Source of the DNA: ATZT02 sp046048135
GTDB lineage: Bacteria; Actinomycetota; Actinomycetes; S36-B12; UBA5976
DNA length: 64,000 nt
NCBI GenBank assembly: GCA_046048135.1
Contig: JBJOGR010000050.1
Coordinates: forward strand, 1 to 64,000
Direction of reading: 5' to 3'
The first letter of the stretch is position 1, and each line of letters begins with the position of its first letter. Below are positions 1-8,295 of the stretch, in pieces. Under the pieces are notes generated by a model. The model worked only from the letters and a program-made list of their open reading frames with translations, did not search any database and was not told the origin of the DNA. The position numbers and the translations under genes are program-made.

Positions 1-425
1 ATAAAAATATTTATTCCCTTGGTCCAATACTTAGTTTTATTATTTATGTAGGGCTTGAACTAATCACTTCAAATAAATCGTATGTGGTGGTAAATATTCC
101 CACAAGTATTTCGAATATCAAAAGAAGAGGACAAGATCCAATTTCAAAGATGGTTGAACAGGCGTGTTATCTTAATAAAAGTAAATATCGCTATAAAAAA
201 AATTTGATAAGAAATTTTCAAAATAGAATCGATCAAGTTGGGTTAGATTATCAGGAACGAAAACTAAATCTAGCTAACTCCTTTAAAGTTTCTAAGTCTG
301 AAAAAAGGCCAATATTAGTAGTGGATGATTTGATAACTACCGGTGTGAGTCTCTCAGAATCAATCAAAGCTCTTGAGGCTAAAGGAAATAAAGTTGAAGG
401 TTGCGTAGTGATTGCCTCTAATTAA
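1..425 (+). CDS. comF: ComF family phosphoribosyltransferase, 5'-truncated by the window edge
   Basis: The reading frame is open from base 3, so only the C-terminal ~140 residues are present; the start lies upstream of the window. The PRPP-binding signature is visible near the C-terminus (ILVVDDLITTGVSLSE), and upstream of it a basic stretch (ISNIKRRGQD) sits where ComF proteins carry their RRxRGFNQ-like segment. Family knowledge: ComF proteins are PRTase-fold proteins linked to DNA uptake in competent bacteria, and in actinobacteria they usually lie just before secA with unclear function. The first ATG/GTG-type starts inside the window (about 84) would remove part of the fold, so they are not the real start. 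Usually hpf lies between comF and secA; here only 111 bp separate them. Confidence 0.8.
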   Translation, partial: KNIYSLGPILSFIIYVGLELITSNKSYVVVNIPTSISNIKRRGQDPISKMVEQACYLNKSKYRYKKNLIRNFQNRIDQVGLDYQERKLNLANSFKVSKSEKRPILVVDDLITTGVSLSESIKALEAKGNKVEGCVVIASN

Positions 426-536
426 ATTGTGAGTAAAAACATGGATTTAAGGACTTGCGTTCGCAATAAAGTAACAATTGCGTAACATATACATATAAAG
501 ACTTTTTACCGTAGAGAAATTAAAGGAATTAATTAA
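426..536 (+). promoter_or_regulatory. Intergenic leader upstream of secA with a TTGCG/CGCAA inverted repeat
   Basis: This 111-bp spacer carries an inverted repeat TTGCG-TT-CGCAA (455-466), a second TTGCG at 478-482, an AT-rich -10-like zone (TATAAA at 494-499) and an AAGGAA ribosome-binding site about 9 nt before the GTG of secA. No convincing pair of -35 and -10 boxes with normal spacing was found, so it is called only as the likely promoter region. It contains no hpf gene. Confidence 0.35.
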
Positions 537-3227
537 GTGGTTTTGGTGTTAGATAAGTTGCTTCGCGCTGGCGAAGGAAAAATTTTAAAGAAACTTGAAA
601 GTTTTGCTAAACAAATCAATCAACTAGAACCAGAATTCAAGAATTTAACTGATGATGAATTGAAGAACCTTACTGCCAGCTACAAACAGAGATTTAAAAA
701 CGGAGAAACTTTAGACGACTTATTACCAGAAGCATTTGCCACAGTAAGAGAAGCTGCAATAAGAACTATTGGCCAAAGACATTATGACGTTCAATTAATG
801 GGTGGGGCAGCACTTCATTTAGGAAATATTGCTGAAATGAAAACTGGTGAAGGAAAAACATTAGTTTCAACTTTGCCTGTTTATTTAAATGCATTGAGTG
901 ACAAAGGAGTTCATGTTGTTACCGTAAATGATTATCTTGCACATCGTGATGCTGAGTGGATGGGAAGAATACATAGATTCCTTGGTTTAACTGTTGGAAC
1001 CATAAGTCCAAATATGGATATGACAGAAAGAAAAAATGCATATTTGTGCGACATAACATATGGAACAAATAATGAGTTTGGTTTCGATTATTTAAGAGAC
1101 AATATGGCCTGGTCTCCAAATGATCGAGTTCAACGTGGTTACAACTTTGCTGTAGTTGATGAAGTTGATTCAATTCTTATAGATGAAGCAAGAACGCCAT
1201 TAATTATCTCAGGACCTGCTGATGGAACCAGCACTCATTATAAAGATTTTGCACGCATAGCTAATTCACTTCAAGCTGGCACAGATTATGAAGTTGATTT
1301 AAAGAAAAGAACCGTTGGAGTATTGGAAGTTGGCATTGAAAAAGTGGAAAAAATGCTTAATATCGATAATTTATATGAATCTGTAAATACACCTTTAATC
1401 GGATTTTTAAATAATGCGCTGAAAGCAAAAGAATTATTTAAAAAAGATAAAGATTATGTAATCATGAGTGGTGAAGTATTAATTGTTGATGAACACACAG
1501 GTCGTATTTTGCAGGGCAGAAGATACAACGAGGGAATGCATCAAGCAATAGAAGCTAAAGAAAATGTTGAAATCAAACAAGAAAATCAAACACTTGCGAC
1601 AATAACTTTGCAAAATTATTTCCGTATGTATAGAAGACTTTCAGGTATGACCGGTACTGCAATGACAGAAGCAGCAGAATTTGACAAGATTTATAAATTA
1701 GGAGTTGTACCAATTCCTACAAATAAGAAAATGATTCGTTTAGATAATTCTGATTTGATTTATCGAACTGAGGAAGCCAAGTTTAATGCAGTAGTTGAAG
1801 ATATAGCCACCCGTTATGCAAAAGGTCAACCAATATTGATTGGTACTACAAGTGTGGAACGAAGCGAATATCTGAGTGGTTTATTAAAAAGAAGAGGAAT
1901 TCCTCATGAAGTTTTAAATGCTAAAAACCACGCTCGAGAAGCTTCCATAGTTGCTCAAGCTGGAAGAAAAGGTGCAGTTACGGTTGCAACAAATATGGCA
2001 GGACGTGGAACCGACATTATGTTAGGTGGAAATCCTGAATTTCTTGCTAATGCTGCTTTAATTCAAAAAGGTTTAGATCCAGAAGAAAATTTAGAACAAT
2101 ACAATCACGCATATTTAGAAGAATTAAAAATAACCACTCAGCAAGTTGCTCAAGAGCATGATGAAGTTGCAAATCTAGGTGGACTGTATGTCTTAGGTAC
2201 AGAAAGACATGAATCAAGACGTATAGATAATCAATTAAGAGGACGCTCTGGTCGCCAGGGAGATCCTGGAGAATCAAGATTTTATTTATCTTTGCAAGAT
2301 GAATTAATGCGTCGTTTCAAGGGTGATTTAGTTGATGCATTCTTAAGAAGATTTAATGTGCCTGATGATGTACCAATTGAAGCAAAAATGGTTACAAATG
2401 CAATCAGAAATGCTCAAACTCAAGTTGAACAACAAAACTTTGAAATAAGAAAAAATGTTTTGAAGTATGACGAAGTTTTAAATAAACAAAGGCAAGTAAT
2501 TTATGAGGAAAGAAAGCAAGTACTAGAGGGAGAAGATTTATCTCCTCAAATAAAAGAATTTATAGAAGAAACCATCAGAGCCTATGTCATAGCTGCTACT
2601 AGCGAAGGCTATCCAGAACAGTGGGATTTAGATCAATTATTTAACGCTCTGCGTAACTTATATCCAGTGGCTGTTTCTATCGAGGCATTGAAACAACAAA
2701 ATGGTGGATCTATTGATCAAGAAATACTTCTTGAAGCATTTTTAAAAGATGTAAACCAAGCTTATGAAACTAGAGAAGCTTTATTGACTCCTAAAGTTAT
2801 GCGAGAGCTTGAAAGACAAGTTGTTTTAAGTGTTTTAGATCGTAAATGGCGCGAACACCTCTATGAGATGGATTACCTACAAGAAGGTATTGGTTTAAGA
2901 GCAATGGGTCAAAGAGATCCATTAGTGGAATATCAAAAAGAAGGTTATGACTTATTTGTTGCCATGATGGATGCAATTAAGGAACAAGTTGTTGGCTTTG
3001 TATTTAATGCTCAAGTACAAGTGCAAGACAATAAAGAAGATATTGAAGCTAAAGGCTTCACCAAAGTTGAAAAACAAAATCTTTCATATTCAGCGCCAAC
3101 ACTTGATAATTCTGAAAATGTTAAAACAGTTTCCCAATCAAAAGTTACTGAAGTTGGGCGAAATGAGCCTTGTCCTTGTGGGTCAGGTAAAAAATATAAA
3201 CGTTGCCATGGAGCCAGCGGAAATTAA
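537..3227 (+). CDS. secA: Preprotein translocase ATPase SecA
   Basis: SecA is the motor ATPase that pushes unfolded preproteins through SecYEG. The 896-residue length is normal. Visible motifs are Walker A MKTGEGKT (residues ~101-108), the DEAD-type Walker B region around DEVDSILIDEA (~208-218), the second RecA domain (TNMAGRGTDIMLGG; LRGRSGRQGDPG), and a C-terminal zinc-binding SEC-C motif (CPCGSGKKYKRCH). The start is GTG, with AAGGAA upstream. It ends one base before the oppositely oriented DUF6459 gene. This looks like the housekeeping SecA1; no sign of SecA2-type deletion is seen. Confidence 0.98.
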   Translation: MVLVLDKLLRAGEGKILKKLESFAKQINQLEPEFKNLTDDELKNLTASYKQRFKNGETLDDLLPEAFATVREAAIRTIGQRHYDVQLMGGAALHLGNIAEMKTGEGKTLVSTLPVYLNALSDKGVHVVTVNDYLAHRDAEWMGRIHRFLGLTVGTISPNMDMTERKNAYLCDITYGTNNEFGFDYLRDNMAWSPNDRVQRGYNFAVVDEVDSILIDEARTPLIISGPADGTSTHYKDFARIANSLQAGTDYEVDLKKRTVGVLEVGIEKVEKMLNIDNLYESVNTPLIGFLNNALKAKELFKKDKDYVIMSGEVLIVDEHTGRILQGRRYNEGMHQAIEAKENVEIKQENQTLATITLQNYFRMYRRLSGMTGTAMTEAAEFDKIYKLGVVPIPTNKKMIRLDNSDLIYRTEEAKFNAVVEDIATRYAKGQPILIGTTSVERSEYLSGLLKRRGIPHEVLNAKNHAREASIVAQAGRKGAVTVATNMAGRGTDIMLGGNPEFLANAALIQKGLDPEENLEQYNHAYLEELKITTQQVAQEHDEVANLGGLYVLGTERHESRRIDNQLRGRSGRQGDPGESRFYLSLQDELMRRFKGDLVDAFLRRFNVPDDVPIEAKMVTNAIRNAQTQVEQQNFEIRKNVLKYDEVLNKQRQVIYEERKQVLEGEDLSPQIKEFIEETIRAYVIAATSEGYPEQWDLDQLFNALRNLYPVAVSIEALKQQNGGSIDQEILLEAFLKDVNQAYETREALLTPKVMRELERQVVLSVLDRKWREHLYEMDYLQEGIGLRAMGQRDPLVEYQKEGYDLFVAMMDAIKEQVVGFVFNAQVQVQDNKEDIEAKGFTKVEKQNLSYSAPTLDNSENVKTVSQSKVTEVGRNEPCPCGSGKKYKRCHGASGN

Positions 3228-3228
3228 T

Positions 3229-3708
3229 TTAGGCAACAAGTAGTTCGGTGCAACGCCAACGATCTTCTTCTGCTTCAAGTCTAATTCCCATTCCTCTTCC
3301 TCTTTTACCTTTTTGAATTACTGCAATTGCTTGAACGACATTTTCACTAGTTTGATCAATGTGGACACTTCGAATCAATGGTCTAATTCTTTGACTATTT
3401 TTATTGTTTCTTTGCTTGATGTTTTTATCTATTTCCAGATAGACATCAAATGAGACCCATCGCATTAATTGAAAAATTGGTCTTTCACCGATTAAAACTT
3501 CCGCTATTCCTGTGACAAGTTGTTTAGTCCAGGCTTTTGGCTCTGGCAATCCGTTAGAGATTAAAGTATCTATCGGTAATGGAATTACTGAATCAAACTC
3601 ACCAAAATTAAGCTCGTCTTGAATCCACTTATTATTATAAATTGCTTCTGGCTTGATTCTTAACAAAAGATTTGAATCAAAATTTTGATGCAGAGGAATT
3701 ATTTTCAT
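3229..3708 (-). CDS. Rv3235-like (DUF6459) family protein
   Basis: The 159-residue product resembles the actinobacterial Rv3235/DUF6459 family, which sits next to secA in many actinobacteria and has no known function. Supporting signs are the central alpha-helical segment (TKQLVTGIAEVLIGERPIFQLMRW in two halves), the RPLIRSVHIDQ strand and the C-terminal strand ending in EEDRWRCTELLVA, where these proteins end with a conserved ...RWRCT.L pattern. An upstream GTG (3714) overlaps the AAGGAG ribosome-binding site, so ATG 3708, 5 nt after AAGGAG, is preferred. It converges with secA at a 1-bp gap. Confidence 0.75.
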   Translation of the reverse strand: MKIIPLHQNFDSNLLLRIKPEAIYNNKWIQDELNFGEFDSVIPLPIDTLISNGLPEPKAWTKQLVTGIAEVLIGERPIFQLMRWVSFDVYLEIDKNIKQRNNKNSQRIRPLIRSVHIDQTSENVVQAIAVIQKGKRGRGMGIRLEAEEDRWRCTELLVA

Positions 3709-3841
3709 TCTCACTCCTTGATATATGAGTTAGTAGAATGAACTATTTTTAACTTAAAGTCAATATGGAATTTGTATATTATTGGGTAAAATTTGCCCCA
3801 ATTTAGTAGAAGTTAATTTGATAATTAGTAAAAATTACTAA
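3709..3841. promoter_or_regulatory. Divergent regulatory region with two inverted repeats
   Basis: Between the DUF6459 gene (-) and the next + gene there is ATTGGG-N10-CCCAAT (3781-3802), and a perfect TTAGTAA-AAA-TTACTAA repeat (3825-3841) that directly abuts the ATG at 3842, leaving no room for a Shine-Dalgarno site. A GATAAT-like -10 lies just upstream (about 3820-3825). The second repeat could be an operator overlapping the transcription start, or a 5'-end hairpin. Function is inferred only from position. Confidence 0.35.
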
Positions 3842-4381
3842 ATGAATTACTCATATTTAAATGAACTTGAGAGAAATCTTGAGATTCAAGCCCATTCATA
3901 TCTTTTACAGAAAGATGATGCCTTATTTGAGTCTCAAACTAGAACCGAATTTAATCAAGTTTGTTTGGTAAATAGATTAAAATCTCATACCAAACAGTTC
4001 AAAAAATTTTTTCTCACTGAACTTATCTTTACGGCAAAGATAGTGGAAGTCTTTAAGGAACATATTTTAGTTGAAGAAAATGAGTATAAATATTTAATCA
4101 AAGTAAATCAGATTTTAGGTGTGAATAATTTAAATCATTCTAACTTAAAATTAACTCGCTTTGAAGAAAAGTGGAATCTTAAATCAAGTTTAAGAGACTT
4201 AATGTTACATAAAATTAATGTACAAATAAAATTGATAAATCAACTTTGTTTTTCAGGGACTTTGAATAATTTCTTTAATGACCATTTTGATCTGGTAAAT
4301 GATGGGGAAAAAATAACTTTAAATACTGAAGCAATTTCGTGGGTCAAATATAAAAGTGAACTAGAAGTGTTTAGTAAATGA
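3842..4381 (+). CDS. Actinobacterial conserved protein with two tandem small beta-rich modules
   Basis: A 179-residue protein with no catalytic motif I recognise. Residues ~45-95 and ~122-170 look like two copies of one short beta-rich module: each runs basic helix, hydrophobic strand, 'x-G/H-x-VEE/LVND', then a strand ending in I/W-x-V. This matches a conserved actinobacterial family I recall lying before SAF-domain genes, in which an N-terminal helix is followed by two Sm-like barrels. The Sm-like reading is an inference from pattern. The gene overlaps the SAF gene by 4 bp (ATGA), so the two are probably co-translated. No ribosome-binding site precedes its ATG. Confidence 0.5.
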   Translation: MNYSYLNELERNLEIQAHSYLLQKDDALFESQTRTEFNQVCLVNRLKSHTKQFKKFFLTELIFTAKIVEVFKEHILVEENEYKYLIKVNQILGVNNLNHSNLKLTRFEEKWNLKSSLRDLMLHKINVQIKLINQLCFSGTLNNFFNDHFDLVNDGEKITLNTEAISWVKYKSELEVFSK

Positions 4382-4968
4382 AAAAGACGATGGGATTTAA
4401 AATAAAAAATTATAAAATGATCTATGTCATTTCAGCACTTATTGTTTTCAGTCTTACAGTCAGCAATCTTTATTTCTCTGCAGAAAACGCAAAAAAAAGA
4501 GCTAATTATTGGGTGGCAAAAAAACCTATACCGATAGGCCAGATCATAAGAAGTACAGATGTAGAACTAAAAGCATTAGATCTTGGAGATATCAATAAGA
4601 GTTATCTTGAGCAAGATAAAAATCCAGTTGGGTTATTTGCAAAAAAAGTTATCAATTCAAATGAATTGATTGCAGAAAGCTTTATTGGTAAAGGTTCAAC
4701 GTATAGAAATGTTTCTCTAAAAATACCTAATGGACACTTACCCCCTAATTTGAAAGAAAATGATGAAGTCGATGTTTGGTTTAGTGATCCACTAACAAAT
4801 TCATCAGCACTTCTGATTCCAAGGATTTCTGTAGTTTGGGTTGATGAATTAAACACTAATTTTGGAGGAGTTTCCACTGTGGTAGTTGCGACACCACAAG
4901 ACTTAGTTGCAACTTTAATTAAATCATCAAGAACCGAAGGATTGGATTTAGTTCAAATTGAAAACTGA
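4378..4968 (+). CDS. SAF-domain membrane protein (CpaB/FlgA-like)
   Basis: The 196-residue protein has one N-terminal membrane segment (residues ~13-31, MIYVISALIVFSLTVSNLYF) followed by an extracytoplasmic SAF-like domain: the segment VAKKPIPIGQIIRSTDVEL (~46-64) is the typical SAF 'vA.r.i..G..i...dl' strand-turn-strand. Such domains occur in CpaB/RcpC pilus assembly proteins and FlgA. It overlaps the preceding gene by 4 bp and the next by 11 bp, forming a tight three-gene unit with the CpaE-like ATPase. No pilin, prepilin peptidase or secretion ATPase lies within view, so a pilus role is not shown. Confidence 0.75.
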   Translation: MKKTMGFKIKNYKMIYVISALIVFSLTVSNLYFSAENAKKRANYWVAKKPIPIGQIIRSTDVELKALDLGDINKSYLEQDKNPVGLFAKKVINSNELIAESFIGKGSTYRNVSLKIPNGHLPPNLKENDEVDVWFSDPLTNSSALLIPRISVVWVDELNTNFGGVSTVVVATPQDLVATLIKSSRTEGLDLVQIEN

Positions 4969-6184
4969 AATTATTTTAGGTTTGAATGACCAAGCTTGGC
5001 AGCTAGAGTTAATAAGCAACTTAAATGAAGATGCTAGTTTAGTCATTAAAAGAAGATGTATTGACGCTATCGATTTAATTTCATGTATCCAAACCAATAA
5101 TTCTGTAGTTGTTGTTATTAGTGCTGATTTTCCACTTCTTAATTTAGAAACTATTAAACATATAAATCAAAATCAGATCAAAATTATTGGGGTCTATCAA
5201 ATAGATGATTTAGATCAATTTGAGAAATTAAAAAAATTTGGACTTAAATATACTCAAGGAATAAATTATAAAGATGTAGAAACTTCTGCATTGCAGTTAT
5301 TTGATTTAATAAAATCAAAAGAACCGGAAAAATCAAAGGAAGAAACTATTCCTGGTTTAATTTCTGTTTGGGGAAATCATAGTGCCCCTGGTAGAACCAC
5401 TGTTGCGATAAACACCGCATTTTGTCTGGCTAGAGCTAATCAACCCACGTTGTTATTGGATTTAGATTCAATAGCGCCCTCAATTGCTTCTACTTTAAGT
5501 ATCGTCAGTGAAATTCCTGGTATATCTTCAACAATTCACGATGCCATGTATGGAAAATTATCAAAATCAAACTTTGATAAAAATATTTTTCAAGTTTCAC
5601 ACAATCTACATGTAATGACTGGAATTTCTAATTCAAAAAGATGGCCTGAATTAAGAACCACTGGGCTAATTGAAGTTTTAAAATTTGCAAGTCAAAATTA
5701 TGCAAATATAGTTTGTGATTTAAGTTCAGTTTTGCCAGATCAAATAGAAAAAGATAATTTTGATCCAGGTTTTTTTAAAAGATTTGATCACATACCAAAA
5801 GTTTTAAGACTATCAAGCAAAATAATTTATGTTATGCAAGCAAATCCACTTTCATTGATTAGATGCAATGAACAATTAGAAATACTTAAAGAAATTAGCA
5901 CCTTAGAACCTTTCATAGTTCTAAATAGAGTAAATCAAATATATTTAGGTAAAAAGTACGAAAGCTTAATTAATGATATTTTGCTAAGATGGACAGTTAT
6001 TGAAAATGTAATAAAAGTGGAAGAGGATATAGAACTTTTTGCAAAATATTGGTTGAAGGCTCAAGTAGTTGTAAATAAAGAGAATAGAAACGTAACAGAA
6101 TCATTCAATCTATTAGCAAGTTACTTAATGAATTTTAATTTTATTGCAAAGAAAGGAAATAGAAAACTAAAGACGGCAAGTTAG
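4958..6184 (+). CDS. CpaE/TadZ-like MinD-family ATPase
   Basis: A 408-residue protein with an N-terminal receiver-like alpha/beta region (~1-120) and a C-terminal SIMIBI (MinD/ParA-type) ATPase domain. The P-loop at ~139-149 reads GNHSAPGRTTVA: the usual lysine of GKT is Arg, and the N-terminal 'signature' lysine of deviant Walker A motifs is absent. A DLDSIAPSIA segment (~168-177) corresponds to the switch/Walker A' region of MinD-like proteins, and VCDLSSVLPD to Walker B. TadZ/CpaE proteins localise Tad pilus machinery. The start is TTG, 11 bp inside the SAF gene. Whether it hydrolyses ATP is uncertain. Confidence 0.7.
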   Translation: MKTEIILGLNDQAWQLELISNLNEDASLVIKRRCIDAIDLISCIQTNNSVVVVISADFPLLNLETIKHINQNQIKIIGVYQIDDLDQFEKLKKFGLKYTQGINYKDVETSALQLFDLIKSKEPEKSKEETIPGLISVWGNHSAPGRTTVAINTAFCLARANQPTLLLDLDSIAPSIASTLSIVSEIPGISSTIHDAMYGKLSKSNFDKNIFQVSHNLHVMTGISNSKRWPELRTTGLIEVLKFASQNYANIVCDLSSVLPDQIEKDNFDPGFFKRFDHIPKVLRLSSKIIYVMQANPLSLIRCNEQLEILKEISTLEPFIVLNRVNQIYLGKKYESLINDILLRWTVIENVIKVEEDIELFAKYWLKAQVVVNKENRNVTESFNLLASYLMNFNFIAKKGNRKLKTAS

Positions 6185-6201
6185 GCACTAAAGTAGTACA
6201 T

Positions 6202-6861
6202 ATGTCTAAGAGTCTCATTCTGCCAAAAGCACTCATTGTTGACTGGGGTGGAGTTTTAACTAATGGTTTAGATCATATGTTGACCAATTGGACCAAACAA
6301 GAAAATATAGATCTTCAAACTTATTACAAAGTTTTTAATGATTGGCTTGGACCTGAAGCTGAAAAAGAATTAAGAATTAATCCCATTCATGCCCTAGAAA
6401 AAGGCGAAATGAATGTTCCTGACTTTGAAAAAGAATTAGCTCATGCATTAAAAACACTTGGAAATATTGAAGTTGAGCAAGAAGGTTTGCTTTCAAGAAT
6501 GTTTGATTTTTTTGAGCATGCTCCTGACATGAATGGTCTTGTTCATAGAGCAAAGAAAATGGGTTTTAAAACTGCATTACTTTCTAATTCCTGGGGGAAT
6601 AATTATCCTAGAAATGGTTGGGATGAAATGTTTGATGAAGTTGTTATCTCTGGCGAGGTAGGAATGCGTAAACCTGATCCTGAGATTTTCCATCACACTT
6701 TAGATCTGTTAAAAGTTAACCCAGAAGAATCTGTATTTGTAGATGATCTAGTTCACAATATTAAAGGAGCCAGTGAGTTAGGAATGATAGGAGTTTTGCA
6801 CGTTGATTATGAAAGTACCAAGTTTGAATTGGAAAGTATTTTTAATACTAAATTTGATTAA
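6202..6861 (+). CDS. HAD-superfamily hydrolase
   Basis: A 219-residue HAD family hydrolase of the haloacid dehalogenase/epoxide-hydrolase-N type. Motif I is DWGGVLTNG (nucleophile Asp14), motif II LLSNSWGN (~127-134), motif III the lysine of RKPDPEIF (~157-163), motif IV VFVDDL (~177-182). The middle residue of motif I is Trp-Gly (DWGG), common for the IA variant 3 group. Substrate unknown. A -10-like TAAAGT lies 7 nt before the ATG without a ribosome-binding site, so it may be transcribed leaderless. Its last 14 bp overlap the convergent DUF2505 gene. Confidence 0.8.
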   Translation: MSKSLILPKALIVDWGGVLTNGLDHMLTNWTKQENIDLQTYYKVFNDWLGPEAEKELRINPIHALEKGEMNVPDFEKELAHALKTLGNIEVEQEGLLSRMFDFFEHAPDMNGLVHRAKKMGFKTALLSNSWGNNYPRNGWDEMFDEVVISGEVGMRKPDPEIFHHTLDLLKVNPEESVFVDDLVHNIKGASELGMIGVLHVDYESTKFELESIFNTKFD

Positions 6862-7315
6862 TTGGCCAACTAGTAAGTAGTTGAAAATCTTTTTGGACCA
6901 ACTTCTTCCAAAACTTTGCTACATGTTCTTCGACAAAACTTCCCATCATAAAAACTGTTGATTTTATTTCTGATTTAACTTGAAATTCACTTTTGCCATT
7001 TTTTATTAATTCAACTTCAATTGTTGTCTGAATTTTAGGTATTTTTATTATAACTAAAATTTTATCTTTCTCTTCTAAGTTCCATACTTCTGTAATTTCA
7101 AAAGGGTTAGTTACCATAGCTGAGATATTTGAAGCTAAATCTATTTCTAAAACTTTTTTAATGGTAAATTGCGAAGTTATATTAGATTGTATTTCATAAT
7201 TTATTAAATTAGTCTCTTTATTTCTAAGTTTTTGAAATTCATCATTTTGAATAACTTTTTTTAGTTGATTTAAATCAAGATTACTTTCAAATTTTTGTAT
7301 CAAAGTTAAAGCCAT
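6848..7315 (-). CDS. DUF2505 family (SRPBCC-fold) protein
   Basis: A 155-residue soluble protein starting MALTLIQKFES and ending with an amphipathic helix (SFVEEHVAKFWKKLVQKDFQLL). The arrangement (N-terminal strand, helix 'LNQLKKVIQNDEFQKLR', six or seven strands, long C-terminal helix) fits the actinobacterial DUF2505 family of START/SRPBCC-like ligand-binding proteins. No ligand or partner can be named. The 3' end overlaps the HAD gene tail-to-tail; its 5' end faces the DMT transporter gene. Confidence 0.65.
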   Translation of the reverse strand: MALTLIQKFESNLDLNQLKKVIQNDEFQKLRNKETNLINYEIQSNITSQFTIKKVLEIDLASNISAMVTNPFEITEVWNLEEKDKILVIIKIPKIQTTIEVELIKNGKSEFQVKSEIKSTVFMMGSFVEEHVAKFWKKLVQKDFQLLTSWPINQI

Positions 7316-7354
7316 GTAACTACTTTGCCAGACAAACCTGATAAGTTATACTTC

Positions 7355-8203
7355 ATGTCAGCATTTTTAGCACTCATCTCTAGTTTGATGTGGGGTACTG
7401 CTGATTTTTTTGGTGGTTTTGTTAGTAAAAAAATTTCTGCTGTAAAAGTTTTAGTATTGTCTTATCCTGCTGGTTTATTTTTTCTATTGATCTACGCCTT
7501 TATGTTGCCAGGAACAATTTCTGATCAAGCCATTTATCTAGGTCTAATTGCAGGATTAGTTGGAATTTTGGCGATGGGATTTTTGTACGTAGCACTTGCA
7601 ATTGGACCAATGGGAGTTATGAGTCCTGTAACAGCAGCTGCTTCAACAATGATTCCCATTATTGCCGGAATATTTTTTGGTGAAAATTTAACTTGGTTGG
7701 CATGGATAGGTATTGGACTTGCAATAATTTCTGTGTTCCTAGTAAGTCTTGAGACTTCTCCAACTGGAAGTAAATTAATCGTAAGTGGAAAAGGTCTAGC
7801 GTTAGCAATACTTTCTGGATTATTGATAGGTACTTTTCTTTCGATAGTTGGATTTTCATCTGAAGCAAATGGAATGTGGACTTTAGTATTTGCCAGGGCA
7901 ACTTCCTCTGCTTTAGTAATTATTTTCTTTTTTGTAAAAATTAAGGAAAAACTAAAAATTGGCTATGACTCGAAAACGTTGTCACTCGTTTTAATTTCTG
8001 GTGCGTTAGATGCAAGCGCTAATGCAGTTTTTGTGATTGCTGCCTACCAAGGTTCTGTTTCAATTAATGCAGTTATTGCCTCTTTATACCCGGCAGCAAC
8101 AGTGATTTTGGCAGCAGCGTTTTTAGGAGAGAAATTAAGACTTATTCAATATCTTGGAATAAGTTTTGCATTTGTTGCCGCAGGAATCTTATCTTTAGTT
8201 TAA
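7355..8203 (+). CDS. EamA/DMT family transporter
   Basis: A 282-residue membrane protein with about ten hydrophobic segments in two EamA-like halves. Residues SLMWGTADFFGGFVSKK near the N-terminus and 'ASLYPAATVILAAAFLGEKL' near the C-terminus (second-half ...P...L.A...LGE motif) are typical of drug/metabolite exporters. The frame can be extended to a TTG at 7325, but ATG 7355 gives the usual short cytoplasmic start before TM1. Substrate unknown. Confidence 0.85.
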   Translation: MSAFLALISSLMWGTADFFGGFVSKKISAVKVLVLSYPAGLFFLLIYAFMLPGTISDQAIYLGLIAGLVGILAMGFLYVALAIGPMGVMSPVTAAASTMIPIIAGIFFGENLTWLAWIGIGLAIISVFLVSLETSPTGSKLIVSGKGLALAILSGLLIGTFLSIVGFSSEANGMWTLVFARATSSALVIIFFFVKIKEKLKIGYDSKTLSLVLISGALDASANAVFVIAAYQGSVSINAVIASLYPAATVILAAAFLGEKLRLIQYLGISFAFVAAGILSLV

Positions 8204-8295
8204 ATTCAGACATACCAAATTAGGTACTTACTTAAAATTATTAATTTATAAAATTAAAAATATATTTTATTATTGGGTAACTAAAGGTGGTTCTT

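Noticed and set aside
7325..7352. Near-consensus promoter TTGCCA-16 bp-TATACT before the DMT transporter gene
   Set aside because: Its transcription start would fall after the likely ATG at 7355, so it cannot serve that start; probably chance or for a later, less likely start.
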